Of a stretch of 42,130 nt of DNA, positions 11,957-22,983 are shown in pieces. The DNA is from Byssochlamys sp. IMV 00236. Lineage: Eukaryota; Ascomycota; Eurotiomycetes; Eurotiales; Thermoascaceae. Both the position numbers and the translations under genes were made by a program. The first letter of the stretch is position 1; each line of letters opens with the position of its first letter. The DNA lies in contig MSJH02000477.1 in NCBI GenBank assembly GCA_001931875.2, positions 1 to 42,130 of the forward strand, in the 5' to 3' direction. The notes under the pieces were generated by a model that worked only from the letters and a program-made list of their open reading frames with translations, searched no databases and was not told the origin of the DNA.

Positions 11957-12308
11957 TTACTATTATTGCTGCTATACCTATTATATATATATATTATATA
12001 CCAAGTATTTTATACATATGCATATCCTTTTTCTTTCTTTCTATATACCATTTACATATAAATATACCTAATCCTTCCCTTTTCTTCTGTTTCTCTCTCT
12101 TCATGTCTTTTTTTTAAAAATAAATATCTATATGAAAAAGAGTATAATTGTATAAAAGCACTTCTTACTGTCTATTCTACTCTTATTTGCTCCTTATTAT
12201 CTTTCGTCACATAATTAGCTGCATTGATCATACATGTTTAACAATAAAAAGTTTGTCCTGCAACTGGAATTTGAACAACCGCCTTATATATTCTTTCTTT
12301 TCGACATT
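11957..12308 (+). promoter_or_regulatory. Intergenic/promoter region upstream of ARM-SPRY gene
   Basis: This AT-rich 352-base gap has a TATATATATATTATATA stretch (about 11982-12000) and pyrimidine tracts. No ORF of substance is present other than an in-frame extension upstream of ATG 12309 (from 12234). Confidence 0.4.
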
Positions 12309-15300
12309 ATGGCCTTTGGTAGAGATTCGTATTGGGCAAATGGTGAAGAAGGGGCTGCCGTTGCCTGTTTTATATCTGGAATAGCTGTTATCCTTATGGG
12401 ATACTCTGTTTATTCTCACTTGAGATCAATACAGGATAGACATGTCCAAATAAGACGACATTCAAATAGATCAGATACCAAACTCGAAGATTGTAAAAAA
12501 AAAACAACAACCTATTCCCACTTGAATTCTCATTGATACATTATTATTATTTAGCCATCAACTTGGATTCTCTAGCATATTTGATGCAATCGCCTAATGC
12601 CAACATTCAAAGCAGGTACCTTTTTTTTTCTATGTCAGTTGCGGCATATATCTCTCAACTAAACATACACATTCTAGTGCAGCAAAGATTATACTTGAGA
12701 GAGCCATGTCTGGTAAAATAAAACCATCTCGTACATAAACAACATATTCATATCTTTTTAGCAACTCATCTACCAAAGATTATTGCAGCTTGTGCAGATG
12801 ATCAACCGATGGATATTCGATCCAAGTCACTTTATTCGCTTCAATTATTGACAAGAAAAGGTATGCACATACTTGTCAAATGTGAACCTTGTCTCATAAT
12901 CCTTAAAGAAGGAAATAAGGCTGCTTTACTACAAGCCGGTGCTTTGAATGTGCTAGTGGACGCATTAAAGTGTACGGATCCAGACATGAAGGAAGTCACC
13001 CAGCGTTATGTAGCAGTGGCTGTTTGTGATTTAATTCAAGGAAGCGGTAAAAAGAAGCAAAACAGCTAATATATTATGAATCTAAAGCGGTATGATAGAT
13101 ATCAATAAATACAAAATACTCGAACTTGGCATTTTGGAACCAATCAAGCGTATACTCACATCAAAGAACATTCGTAACAATGAACTCAAATATTGGACAC
13201 TCATGATCTTGTATCAAATATCTCTTAGCGGTAATTTATATCATGTTTTTATTGATCATTATAGGGCTAAAGCAAATAGAAATAGATCCTCTTCCTCATG
13301 TGCTGATAGACAATGGGTTCGTAAGTCTATTAGCTAAAATGGCTCGTTTGACATATGGTAACACAAATATGCCTAAATTCTGTATGCAAAGTCTCGTCAG
13401 GATCACATCAAATGTTGATGTTGCAGGTAACATACACATATTCAATGAAGTTGAATATATTTATATATACTCAATGATAATAGAGGCCAAAAAGATTCTA
13501 CTCGAGCTATTGGACTACAATATTATCGAGCTTATCTCCATTTGCTTACGAGGCGATGATGTCGAACTCATCTACTGGGCTGCGGGTCTGATGCATGAGT
13601 TTGTCATCAAAGACGTTGTGGCTGATAAATTTAGGCAGATCAAGGGTATCCATACCATTCTATCAGGTCTACTTTCTGCTGAAGAAATGTACATATCCCG
13701 TGTCATTTTGAGAACAATAAAATTCATGGCGGCAGGACAAGATAAATTTCTCCAGGACATGGTTCGGTCAGGTATGGTGAAGAAAATTATGCATTGTCTG
13801 TCCTTGAATGATGAAGATGTCAAACAGTGGGCTATATTGTGTATTCATGTCGTTGCTGGCCAAGGTACTTAACAGACGAGTGACTCTAGTTTACAACAAC
13901 TGATATTCCAATTTAGTTGAATCACATCAAGATATCATTACCGCTCCCGAATTTGAGATCTTACTCGAACTGGCAATCTCATCCAAGATGAAAGTAGCCA
14001 TTTATGTATCCGACATAATTTCACTTATCTGCTGTATAAGTAAGTTGGATCCCCCCAAAAAAAAATAGGCAGATACTAACTGGACAGCTGCAGCCAGCAA
14101 TGCAACTTGCTTAGAACCACATATAAAATCATTATTAAAAACACTGAATACATTATTGCTGGAAGGTGAGTCTGATGTGCAATATAATGCAGCAGGCGCT
14201 ATTTTCAACATTATGACGACAAACAGTAAGTGTCAACAAGGTTCCTGCTCCATAATAATTGTATTATTGTAGCTCCCTTTGCCAATAAGGTACGACAGAT
14301 CAATTTCAAAAACATTTTGTCTGTTGCTACAACAGCAACAAACGAACGTGTTCAGATGATTTGCACTAAAGGAGCCCTGATGGTTGTCATCAAGAGTAAG
14401 TAAACATATTTAAAATACTTTCTTGGCTTGATAACCATGTAATAGATCGATATATGGTATTTCAAATCAATAGCCAAGTGACTGATCCTTTGATTGAAAC
14501 GGTCAACAGTATCTCCAAATTTATCCTACCTATCATGATCAGCCAAGCACTAGTACGATCAACGAAAAACCAAGTACTTGGTAGCAGAACAAGCAGTATC
14601 CATGACGATGAACTAGATCCACCGTTGATGCACACGGATACGGACGACGAAGACATTCCGATGGTCCGTCAAGAAGATTATATTGACGTGACCGAGGAAG
14701 GTACGATCTCGAATGCGTCTCGTCTTGACCGTGTTTTGAAGGACCGCGAACGAGCAAAAAAGAAGGGGAGCCGAAACAACCATTCGAGCCACAAGGGAGG
14801 TATAGGTGACAGTTCTCGTCTGTTCAACACGGCTCTCTCTGTCAATGAACGTGACACGCTGTTCAAAAAGTTTGAGCTGCCAGCAGCGATGCGTAACCAA
14901 CTAGCAGGTGCTTTGACATCCCTTAACATATTGCTCGAAAACGATCAGGTGATCGGCAGTACTATCACGGGTAAGCGCAACAGCCAGAATATGATGGACA
15001 TGATTGACGTCATGCTTGATTTTGACGAACTCGAAGGACGAGCGGCATCGTATATTCGGACAAGTCGTAGTGGACGATTGACCAACTTGAACACGCATCC
15101 TTCAGAAGACAACTTGATGTTGCCAGATCATATCCGACAATTGACAGAGAATTTGGTTTATCTCGTTACTTATCCTGCCCTACAAGACTGGGCGGATAGC
15201 TGTTGTAGGAATTATCCGCTCAACACGATTACAGAGACGAGAGCAAGTGAGTTGTATATGGACGCCTTGCAATGGATTTATACATTTAGCGAGTTTCCAC

Positions 15301-17402
15301 AAAAATCAAGCTCCAGAGGAAAACAACTTTTGGCTTTCAAGAAAAGTAAACAGCTACAACAACAGTTCAGTGATTCAAGTATCAATAAGAATAGTAGTAG
15401 TAGTAGTAGTAGTAGTGGTAGTAGTAGTAGTAGTGGTAGTAGTAGCAGCTCAGATGAGGATGAGGATGACAATCAATTGTTCTCTATCTCTTCTGAAAAG
15501 AAATCAGATAAACAGGACATTGAAGCGACCACGTTTCAAAAACCAACGTCCTCTTATGGCTCCAAGCATTACGCAGGATTTTCTCGTCGTGCTCTTACAT
15601 TATTACAATCCTTGACACGTTATGGTAAAAAGTTAAAAACACAGAGTTTTTCTCTTTTCATTAACAGTGATATGTAGCATCTGTGAGACAATATCTTATT
15701 CACGATATGCAATTTATCAAAATTCTTTTATATTTATTAGAAGCAGATATTAAATCTGCTGATCGCACCATAACCTGTCTTGGTGCTCTCTTTGCCAATG
15801 ACCCTTGCCTCATGATATCCGAACACCAATTCCAGATGCTGGCCATCCTGGTATGGCGCAGCATGATAAACACCAACAAAAAGGCATTCCAGTTCTATAG
15901 CCAACTTGTCCTGGCGTACTGCAGCCGTATCATCGCATCTAAAATGAACAAGACACCGCCATCGAGCATGATGAATAACCCAGTCTTTGTCGAGATAGAC
16001 CTTGTCTCACGATCCAAGTTTTGCTTTGTCAGCTATGAATCATATCTTCGCGTTCGCAATGACTCTTGGACATTCGAGACCGTACGCGCGACTCATTGTG
16101 TGCCTGCTATGACGTCTGATATTCTGGAACAAGGCGAGGCTCACAAGTATGCGTATGAAGTCATCTTGGAGTCTAGTGGGTTGATGCAGATCGGATGGGT
16201 GAGCGATCATTTTGAGTTTGATCCTGAAGGTGGTAAAGGTGTAGGCGATGATGTGCATTCGTTTGGATACGATGGATCGCGCGCGAAAAAGTGGCATGGC
16301 AAGTACTCCAACATGAGAACGACGTCTTATGGTCTCATATGGAAGGAAGGAGATGTTGTAACGTGTGCTATTGATATGGACGAAGGTGAGATACGGTATT
16401 ATCTCAATGGTATTGACATGGGCGTTGCTTTCTTTGGTATATCTATTAACCGTACATGGCATCCGGTGAGTTCAAAAATGAGTAAAAAAAGAAAAAGATA
16501 TTAATACCCTATTTGAAGGCTATTTCTCTTGCAACAAACCAACAATGCAAATTTCAATTCGGAGGTTCAATCGATCCATTAAATTATTTACCAGAAGGTT
16601 ATTCACCTATTGCCGCACTAGCAGTTCAACCTGCTACCACTATGAAACTACCACCTCCACGTCGTGCTCCTAAAATAGACCCATTTGAAGAGACAGATGT
16701 AGCTGATTTGTCAAAGGCAATGGAACAAATGAGCGTCAGGTCGCCCGACTTGCATAATATTGGAAATGTCGAACCTAACCTCAAGCCGATTGATTACATC
16801 GAACAGACACAAAAAACCGTCGAAGGATCAACCGAATTTACATTTTACTTTATGAAGGCTGGAAAGCATGAACAAAGCTTTTTGCCATCGATCTATTACG
16901 AAGTCTCTGTCGCATTTCCTAAAAGGGATGACTCGTTTGATGTGGTACCATCAGATAGGAGGTAAAGCAAAAAGCCAAGTGTAAAACAAGTGAACCTTAT
17001 TCTTTTATTAGCACCATCATGTTTGGTTTACAAAGACTTTTATCAGACACATTTATCTATTTTGAATATCAAACGATCGAAAAGAGCTTGACGTTCGTCA
17101 TCGGATCTGACCGATCCGAGTCCTTTGAATTCCATGTTCAAGATGGGGATAAAATTGGTGTGTTATATATGAGCGAAACGAACGCATTTGGCATCACACA
17201 GAATGGAACGGTCAAGATTATTGTATATGTAGGCAGAAGCACACAGGTGGAACCTTATTTGCCGTTTGTTACAGGTTCTGTCAAGATGGAGATGAATCGC
17301 GGAGAGAACCCGTTTAGGTGGGACTGTGCTAACCATGCATCAAGCAAGCAACACATGTCAAATTATTTATATCGCCTGATGGGAAAAATATCCAAATTCT
17401 GA
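12309..17402 (+). CDS. Membrane-anchored ARM-repeat protein with tandem SPRY domains
   Basis: Fifteen exons join in frame to 1458 aa: 12309-12492, 12555-12615, 12678-12712, 12762-12860, 12909-13046, 13099-13230, 13265-13426, 13484-13864, 13917-14039, 14088-14225, 14273-14395, 14446-15624, 15678-16465, 16519-16961 and 17012-17402. Residues 15-36 form one hydrophobic segment (AAVACFISGIAVILMGYSVY), a likely signal anchor. Residues about 60-600 are helical armadillo/HEAT-like repeats (for example AALLQAGALNVLVDAL, KYWTLMILYQISLSG). A basic/acidic linker with an AGT-encoded Ser run (about 841-865) follows. SPRY 1 spans about 1030-1200 (LQIGWV-type core MQIGWVSDHFEFDPE, DGSRAKKWHG, DVVTCAIDMDEGEIRYYLNG, HPAISL). 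A second, diverged SPRY-like fold lies at about 1308-1440 (GDKIGVLYM, PYLPFVTGSVKMEMN, NPFRWD). It may be an adaptor, perhaps for ubiquitin ligases; the function is unknown. The domain reading is firm for SPRY 1, moderate for ARM and SPRY 2. Confidence 0.82.
15392..15449 (+). repeat. In-frame AGT microsatellite (poly-Ser)
   Basis: About 19 AGT/GGT/AGC codons encode serine runs broken by glycine, followed directly by an acidic DEDEDD stretch. It lies inside exon 12 of the ARM-SPRY gene and is likely polymorphic. Confidence 0.9.
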
Positions 17403-17578
17403 TAGTAAACATGGACGCACAGACACATTGAGGGTGTACATGAACTTGAACTTTATAAATACATATATACATACAATATAGAACTACATAAAACATACAT
17501 GTATAAAAAAAGAAAAGACGCAGCGTGCATAATTACAGTGATACAGAGTTAAGGAGAGGAAAGAAAAAAATAAATAAA

Positions 17579-19620
17579 CTAAGCTTGGATTTCATGTCGT
17601 TGCTCATCCAATGATAATCTTTGAGGAGGCGTAGTTGAAGAAGAAAGGGTTGTCAAGATTTCGATTTGACTATTTTCTATAGCTTGCTCCTTTGGCGAAA
17701 GCGACTGTTGATGAATCATGAGGTCCTTATATCTCCTTGTCTTTATAAACTTGGGTACAGAGTCTTCTGCCATCATCTTGCACAAATGGTCATTCACACG
17801 GCTGAGTATTCCCAAGAGTTTGGTTAGGCAACGGTCAGGGGAAAGACCGCGGATGACGATCGTTCGTTGCTTGACACTGACTTGAGGGGGAAGGAGTAGG
17901 AGACGGTCACATGGGCCGAGCGGTTTAGTCACGGTAGTGGCTGGCAGAGTAGTAAAGTAAGGAACCTTGGTATTGCTCGGAAGGTGTGGGACAGGGACGA
18001 ATACAGAATTGATAAAGTTTAGAATCTCTCGATGGAGCATATGATCGATATTGACGTCGGCTTTTGCGTCTGGGCTCAGGTACATCTCATAGACAGCGTA
18101 GCACTCAGCAAGCTGGTCTAGGGCAGACAGTGTACCCAGCTTGTAGTTGCGAATCAGCCGATCATGGTCAACCCAGTAATTAATGTTCTCTTCGCAGTAA
18201 TTGGCTCTAAGGAAATCACGAAAGTACATGCGGAGGAGCGGAGTGTCCAAGATGTGATGTAGTCGTGTGTATTGCGAGGTATCCTTGGATGCAACACTTC
18301 CATGGGACATGCTAGAGTCTGTAAGCGACATACTAGGCGGCCGTAATGGCGCGCCTTCTTTAGATATAGACATGGTTGCTAGCTGTTCACTAGCATCACC
18401 TAATGAGCTACTACGAGACATGACTATGTATAAAAGATAAGAAATGTGTAATAAAGGGAACGACAACACATACCAGCAGACGATGGACCCTCTTCATCTA
18501 CATGACGATGACTCCTACTGACTGATGACTGTGGGCTTGGTCTCTGCTTGATCATGGAAGACTTGCTACTAGAACTTGTTTCTGAAGTGAAGGAAATGTC
18601 GCTTGCCTGCTGAATAGCCTCTTCCTGAGACGGTTTCCATCCGGCAATAACCAAGCCTCGTTCAGTAACATAGTAGATGGCAAACCGAGATGTCTTGAAC
18701 GAGATGCCATCTTCATTGACACAGAAGGACTTGTCTGATTTATCGACCACAAGGCCAATCCATCCAAACAGGACAAACTCAGAGGCGACCATCTCAGCTT
18801 CCTCCTTGGAGCTCACCGTCAGTCGGTCAGCGAGCCATTCGACACATTGAGTGCCTAAAAACGTGTGTTGATACCGAGACAGGTTCTTTCGATCGATACC
18901 ACCCACATCATCTAAGACGAGCGCATCGAGGGGTAAACTGGCAAGCATCGCTTTGAACGCAATGGTCATGTTGGCGCGCGAGAAAGTGATCTGGTCGTCA
19001 TGATCTGTCAATCGGTCCAACTTGATGATCCGTCCACCTGTACTTCCCGATACGGAAGGTACCATATAAGGAGCATTTAATGCAGCAATCAAACTGTTTT
19101 TCATCTCCACTTGAGTGTAGTCGGCGAATTCTTCCAAGATGTATTTGCCTTTAAGTGTCGGGCACCATAGACCTTTATCCTTGACTGTCCAATTATTTGG
19201 GTCTGTCGCATTCATGATGAGACGTGCAGATAGAAAGTACTGTATCATGTTCTTGGCCGTCGTAGTATCCATGCTAAATGTCGTTGTTGTTCTCGTCGAG
19301 ATCTGTCGTGATGGGTCGGATGGGTCAGGTTGTCGATGAACATGAATGAATTGAAGTGATGACATGACCTTGATGGCTTCATCGGTGGTAAATGTGTATG
19401 GATAAGTGCGAAAGAAGGTTCGATGATCTGTTAGTTCAATTTGGAGTAAGACTGCGGAGAACATGTCATATAGATCCTAATTATTAAGTGCATCAGAGAA
19501 AGGGAGAGAGAGAGTAATCAATCTATAATTGATGCTTACTTTGGTAAATGGTCTTCCCTTTTTAGTTATACGCATCATTGTTGTATAAGTAGCAAAGCTT
19601 GAGTTCAATGTTTTAGGCAT
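17579..19620 (-). CDS. DEP-RGS regulator of G-protein signalling (Sst2/FlbA-like)
   Basis: This protein is a GTPase-activating protein for heterotrimeric G-alpha subunits, as in Sst2 and FlbA. Minus-strand exons are 19620-19540, 19476-18474 and 18423-17579, giving 642 aa in frame. The N-terminal region (about residues 28-150) includes an adenine-rich-intron-flanked DLYDMFSAVLLQIEL start and AKNMIQYFLSARLI, resembling the fungal N-terminal domain and first DEP-like fold. A clear DEP domain lies at about 228-300 (TFLGTQCVEWLADRL, FVLFGWIGLVVDKSD, FAIYYVTERG). A Ser-rich linker follows. The RGS domain at about 415-600 begins RLHHILDTPLLRMYFRDFLR and includes NYCEENINYWVDHDRL and VPKFIKTRRYKDL. 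An insertion splits it (prolines and VKQRTIVIRGLSP), as in fungal RGS proteins. Start ATG 19620 is the first in the leading exon. Confidence 0.88.
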
Positions 19621-19912
19621 GTTTGCTTATGTAAGGGAATGAACAAAGAGTATGAAAGTAAAGGGATAATGAAAAAGGAAAAGGAAAAAGAAGGGAAGGA
19701 AAAAGGGGAGATGTAAGATTTATACAAAAAAAAAATAACCTTAAATGCTTTCCTTTCCTGAATGGCGCGATGTAAGCAAAAGTTACACGAATAACAAGTT
19801 TCATGATGGACAATATCAGGCACCAAGGAAGAGTGGAAAAAAGAGAGAGAGAGCTACAAGCCACTTTACAAATTCCGAAATATCGAGTTATTCTTCTTTT
19901 TTTTTCTTGCCA
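19621..19912. promoter_or_regulatory. Divergent promoter, RGS gene and ankyrin gene
   Basis: This 292-base shared upstream region holds purine-rich tracts (about 19670-19710 and 19840-19855) and a T run just before ATG 19913. No coding sequence was recognised. Confidence 0.45.
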
Positions 19913-20855
19913 ATGTTTACAGACGAAAGAGAAGATACGCTTAGAGAAGTAGCTGCTTGTGGAAATATTAAAGCAGTACTTCACTTTGCTCATGCAGGTG
20001 TTAACTTGAACTCTCAGAATAAAATGAACGGATGGTATTCAGAAAAAAAGAAAAAAAAAAAAGAAACAAGCTATTCTTAACCTTATTGTCATAGGACAGC
20101 GTTACATTGGGCAGCTCACCGCGGTCATGAACATGTCATCACTGCCTTACTCAAAAGTGGAGCTGATCCTCTAGTAAAGACACATAAGGGACAAACTGCT
20201 TTAGATTTGGCAGTTAAACATGAAGCCTGTGTGGCACTCTTGAAAGAGGCTATGGGTGACCAAGCTCAAACAAACGCTGGACCTGAACCTGAACTGCCTA
20301 TCGTTCCAACTTATTTAAAGAATCCAGACTTGGAAAAGACGTGGTTATTGCCCGATGAATTTACGGAAAATAAAGTTGAAAATATAGTAAGGAAACAAAA
20401 GGCAAAGGACATGTTGAACACACCAACCGTGATAGCAGGTAGGTTACTCAACACTATCTCAAAGCTGTTGTTGATACGATTGTGTAATAGAAGAAAAGAA
20501 AGAAGATAAAAATGAAGATGAAAAGGAAATCTTGGTTTATTTATCTGCACGTAAAGACGATAGCTTACTTGGCTCAGTCTACTTAAAAGATCAATCGATT
20601 GAATCAGCCTTGGAAATCATTAAACAGGTATAAGTTATTTATTAACATAAAGTTCCGTGCGTGTAGGGAGAATAAGAAAATGTTGTTAACATGGAATATA
20701 TATAAAAGGAAATCGATGGATTACCCGATAAATTTGGACTTGTTCGACATAATGGAAAAGTCAGTATTCCAATTAACCCCAAGCAGATGAACAAGAGGTT
20801 ATTTGAACTATTTAGAACAGAGGAAGATGCGTTGATCATCGTTCAATTAGGGTAA
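19913..20855 (+). CDS. ANKRD40-like ankyrin-repeat protein
   Basis: Exons 19913-20034, 20095-20438, 20491-20627 and 20709-20855 join in frame to 249 aa. The N-terminus has two or three ankyrin repeats (LREVAACGNIKAVLHFAHAG, NGWTALHWAAHRGHEHVITA, LLKSGADPLVKTHKGQTALD). The repeat register and the C-terminal half (ILVYLSARKDDSLLGSVYLK, DGLPDKFGLVRHNGKVSIPIN, ALIIVQLG) follow the plan of animal ANKRD40, whose C-terminal domain looks ubiquitin-like. The middle is proline/acidic linker. It is probably a cytosolic scaffold; no enzymatic motif is seen. Upstream is the DEP-RGS gene in divergent orientation, and downstream is the LRR gene in convergent orientation. The family link is from memory of architecture, not an alignment. 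Confidence 0.78.
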
Positions 20856-21084
20856 ATAAAAGAGATCCATGCATTCATATCTTTTTGTTCTTTTTAATAC
20901 GGTTTTGACATTGGAGATGAAGGAGGGACAAGCTATTCCCTTTGTCTTTAGTTAAAAACCAAGATTGATCATTAAAGGGCATCCAAACTATGACTCAATA
21001 CTTCAAGTATATTTATTGAGTAAAGAAAAAAAAAAAAAAAGGAAGGGGATGCACACATTTATATAAATGAATAAAAAAACCAGC
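20856..21084. other. Convergent intergenic gap
   Basis: This 229-base gap between the ankyrin gene and LRR gene stop codons is AT-rich with an A run near 21026-21041. It probably carries the two 3' UTRs. Confidence 0.4.
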
Positions 21085-22983
21085 TTATGTTTTTGATACA
21101 ATGGTTGCGATCGAATTGTTTCTGATGATGGGTGTTATTTGTTCGTTATCGTTGTCAGGGGGATTGTCTGATAAAATGGTGGAAGTAGCAGCAGCTGTTG
21201 CCATTTGTATATTATCCGTCCATTCCCTTAAGCCTTTCTTGGTATGAAGTTGACGACGATGGAAAGGTAGTATTTCATTGTTATCATCTAGTGCAGCCAA
21301 TGAAGGGTTACTACTGCTGCTCGTACTACTGTTACTGCTCCCTCCTTCCTGTAAACAAGATCCACTCTGACTTCGCTCTCTTTGTTTAATTGATGTACTA
21401 CTATTAGAGCGAATGAAATTGGTGAATCGCTTTGTTACAGAGGCACTAGATGAAGCACGAGGTCTATTACGATATTCTTTTTGTGCTGGTAATGCTGGAA
21501 GACTTGGCTTGCTCTTCAGCCGAGAAATGGGTGTTGTGGATAATGAAGATGAAGGTAGAGAAAAGTAATCAACAGACTGTTCAGAATTTGGCGTGGATAT
21601 AAAGGGTGGTGTAAGATATCCTGTCAGGCTACTACTATCACTGTAAGCCCGGTTACGACGGGTCATGTGAACTTCTTCATTCAATCCTTCTGTATCAACG
21701 TCATGGTCTCGACTATTGTGAGATGAATGTGAAAACATGGCCAGGAGTCGATCATTGTCATTCGACCAGTGCGCAGAACAAAGTTTGTATTCCAATGCGA
21801 CCGTGTGTCTTGCTGTCCTTTCTATAAATCTGAATCGTGTAATATAATTATCAAAATAAGGACCATGGCAGTACGAGCATTTACTGGCGCGGGCCAAGTA
21901 GTCTTTGATGTGAGAAGCAAGGTGATTGGGGATATCTATTTCATGTTTAACAGCGATCCTAGCGCATGTTTCTAGTAAAGAAGGAGGATCATGAGGCAAA
22001 TCATAGGTGTATTCATCCTCAAAGGGACATTCCTCTGTTAATAACTTTCGAAGTGTTGTTAAAGTTGCTATTTCTGCCGGCAGAGATTTTAAGGGGTTGA
22101 AAGATAAATTGAGAGATACAAGTTTCGATAGTTCAGATATTTCTTTTGGTAAATGGGCCAGTTGGTTATTGTTGGCTATGATGATGACCAGTTTACGTAG
22201 TTGGCCTATAGAAGGAGGTAATGTACTTAATTGGTTATGGCTAACGTTGAGAGCCTTTAATTTAGATAGAAAAGCTATTGTGTCTGGTAGTTCTACTAGC
22301 TTGTTTTCTGATATATTCAACACAGTCAGATTCTTCAAGTAGCCTACTTCTTTTGGTAATTCAGTCATTTGATTATTTGACCTACATTCAATTTAGTATT
22401 TATTCATTAATATTATTTATATATACACTTACAAATTTAGCTTTGTTAAGTTATCAAGATAGCCAATGGTTGGACTTAGCTTAACTAGGCGCCTATCGGA
22501 CAAATCAACCGACATCGATGGTCCCGTTAGCCTTCTCTGCCTTCTTCTGGTTGGAGTCACATCACCAATGGTAAGTCGAGACCATTGTCTGTTTGGTTCA
22601 TCATCTAATTCCAATAGTTCTGTTTCCATAGGATCATTTATAGTGTTATTATAGTGAACCAAATCGGGATAATACGTCTGATCTATGTATTCCAAATCCT
22701 CTGCTAAACCTCTTCTAACCAGTGATAACCTCTTCTGGCCCTGACATGTAGAACACGGCTCTCCAAGGACCGATACAATCATTTGCTCCTTGTCTTTATC
22801 CTGATGACATTGTTCACAAATAGCTTGTAATCGATATAGGTGCGGATTTGTCAACACAGGATCCTTTTGTTCTTCACTTGTCCCTTCTTCACTGATGCTC
22901 TCTTTTTGTTTATTCAACCTTGAAGGGTCATTGATATATCCAAATGTGAGTGGTGCATGTTCTCTACTTGTGTGTTGCCCCAT
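21085..22983 (-). CDS. Leucine-rich repeat protein with CxxC clusters
   Basis: Two minus-strand exons, 22983-22433 and 22381-21085, splice in frame to 615 aa. The N-terminal region has a CEQC plus CSTC pair (about residues 56-80) that could bind a metal. Five to six LRRs of the LxxLxxLxLxxNxLxxLP type run at about 160-300 (NQMTELPKEVGYLKNLTVLN, NKLVELPDTI, NQLSTLPPSI, NQLAHLPKEI). The LRR region is capped by CPFEDEYTYDLPHDPPSLLE, resembling the cap of LRSAM1/LRCH-type proteins. Then come CSYCHGPYFDNYITRFRFIE and CSAHW, a second Cys cluster. The C-terminal 250 residues are Ser-rich and disordered. MGQH at the N-terminus is a candidate myristoylation start (glycine at position 2). It may be a cytosolic scaffold; the function is unknown. 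Confidence 0.85.

Noticed and set aside
14462..14929. Several minus-strand ORFs inside the ARM-SPRY gene
   Set aside because: They overlap the well-supported exon 12 and have no recognisable motifs.
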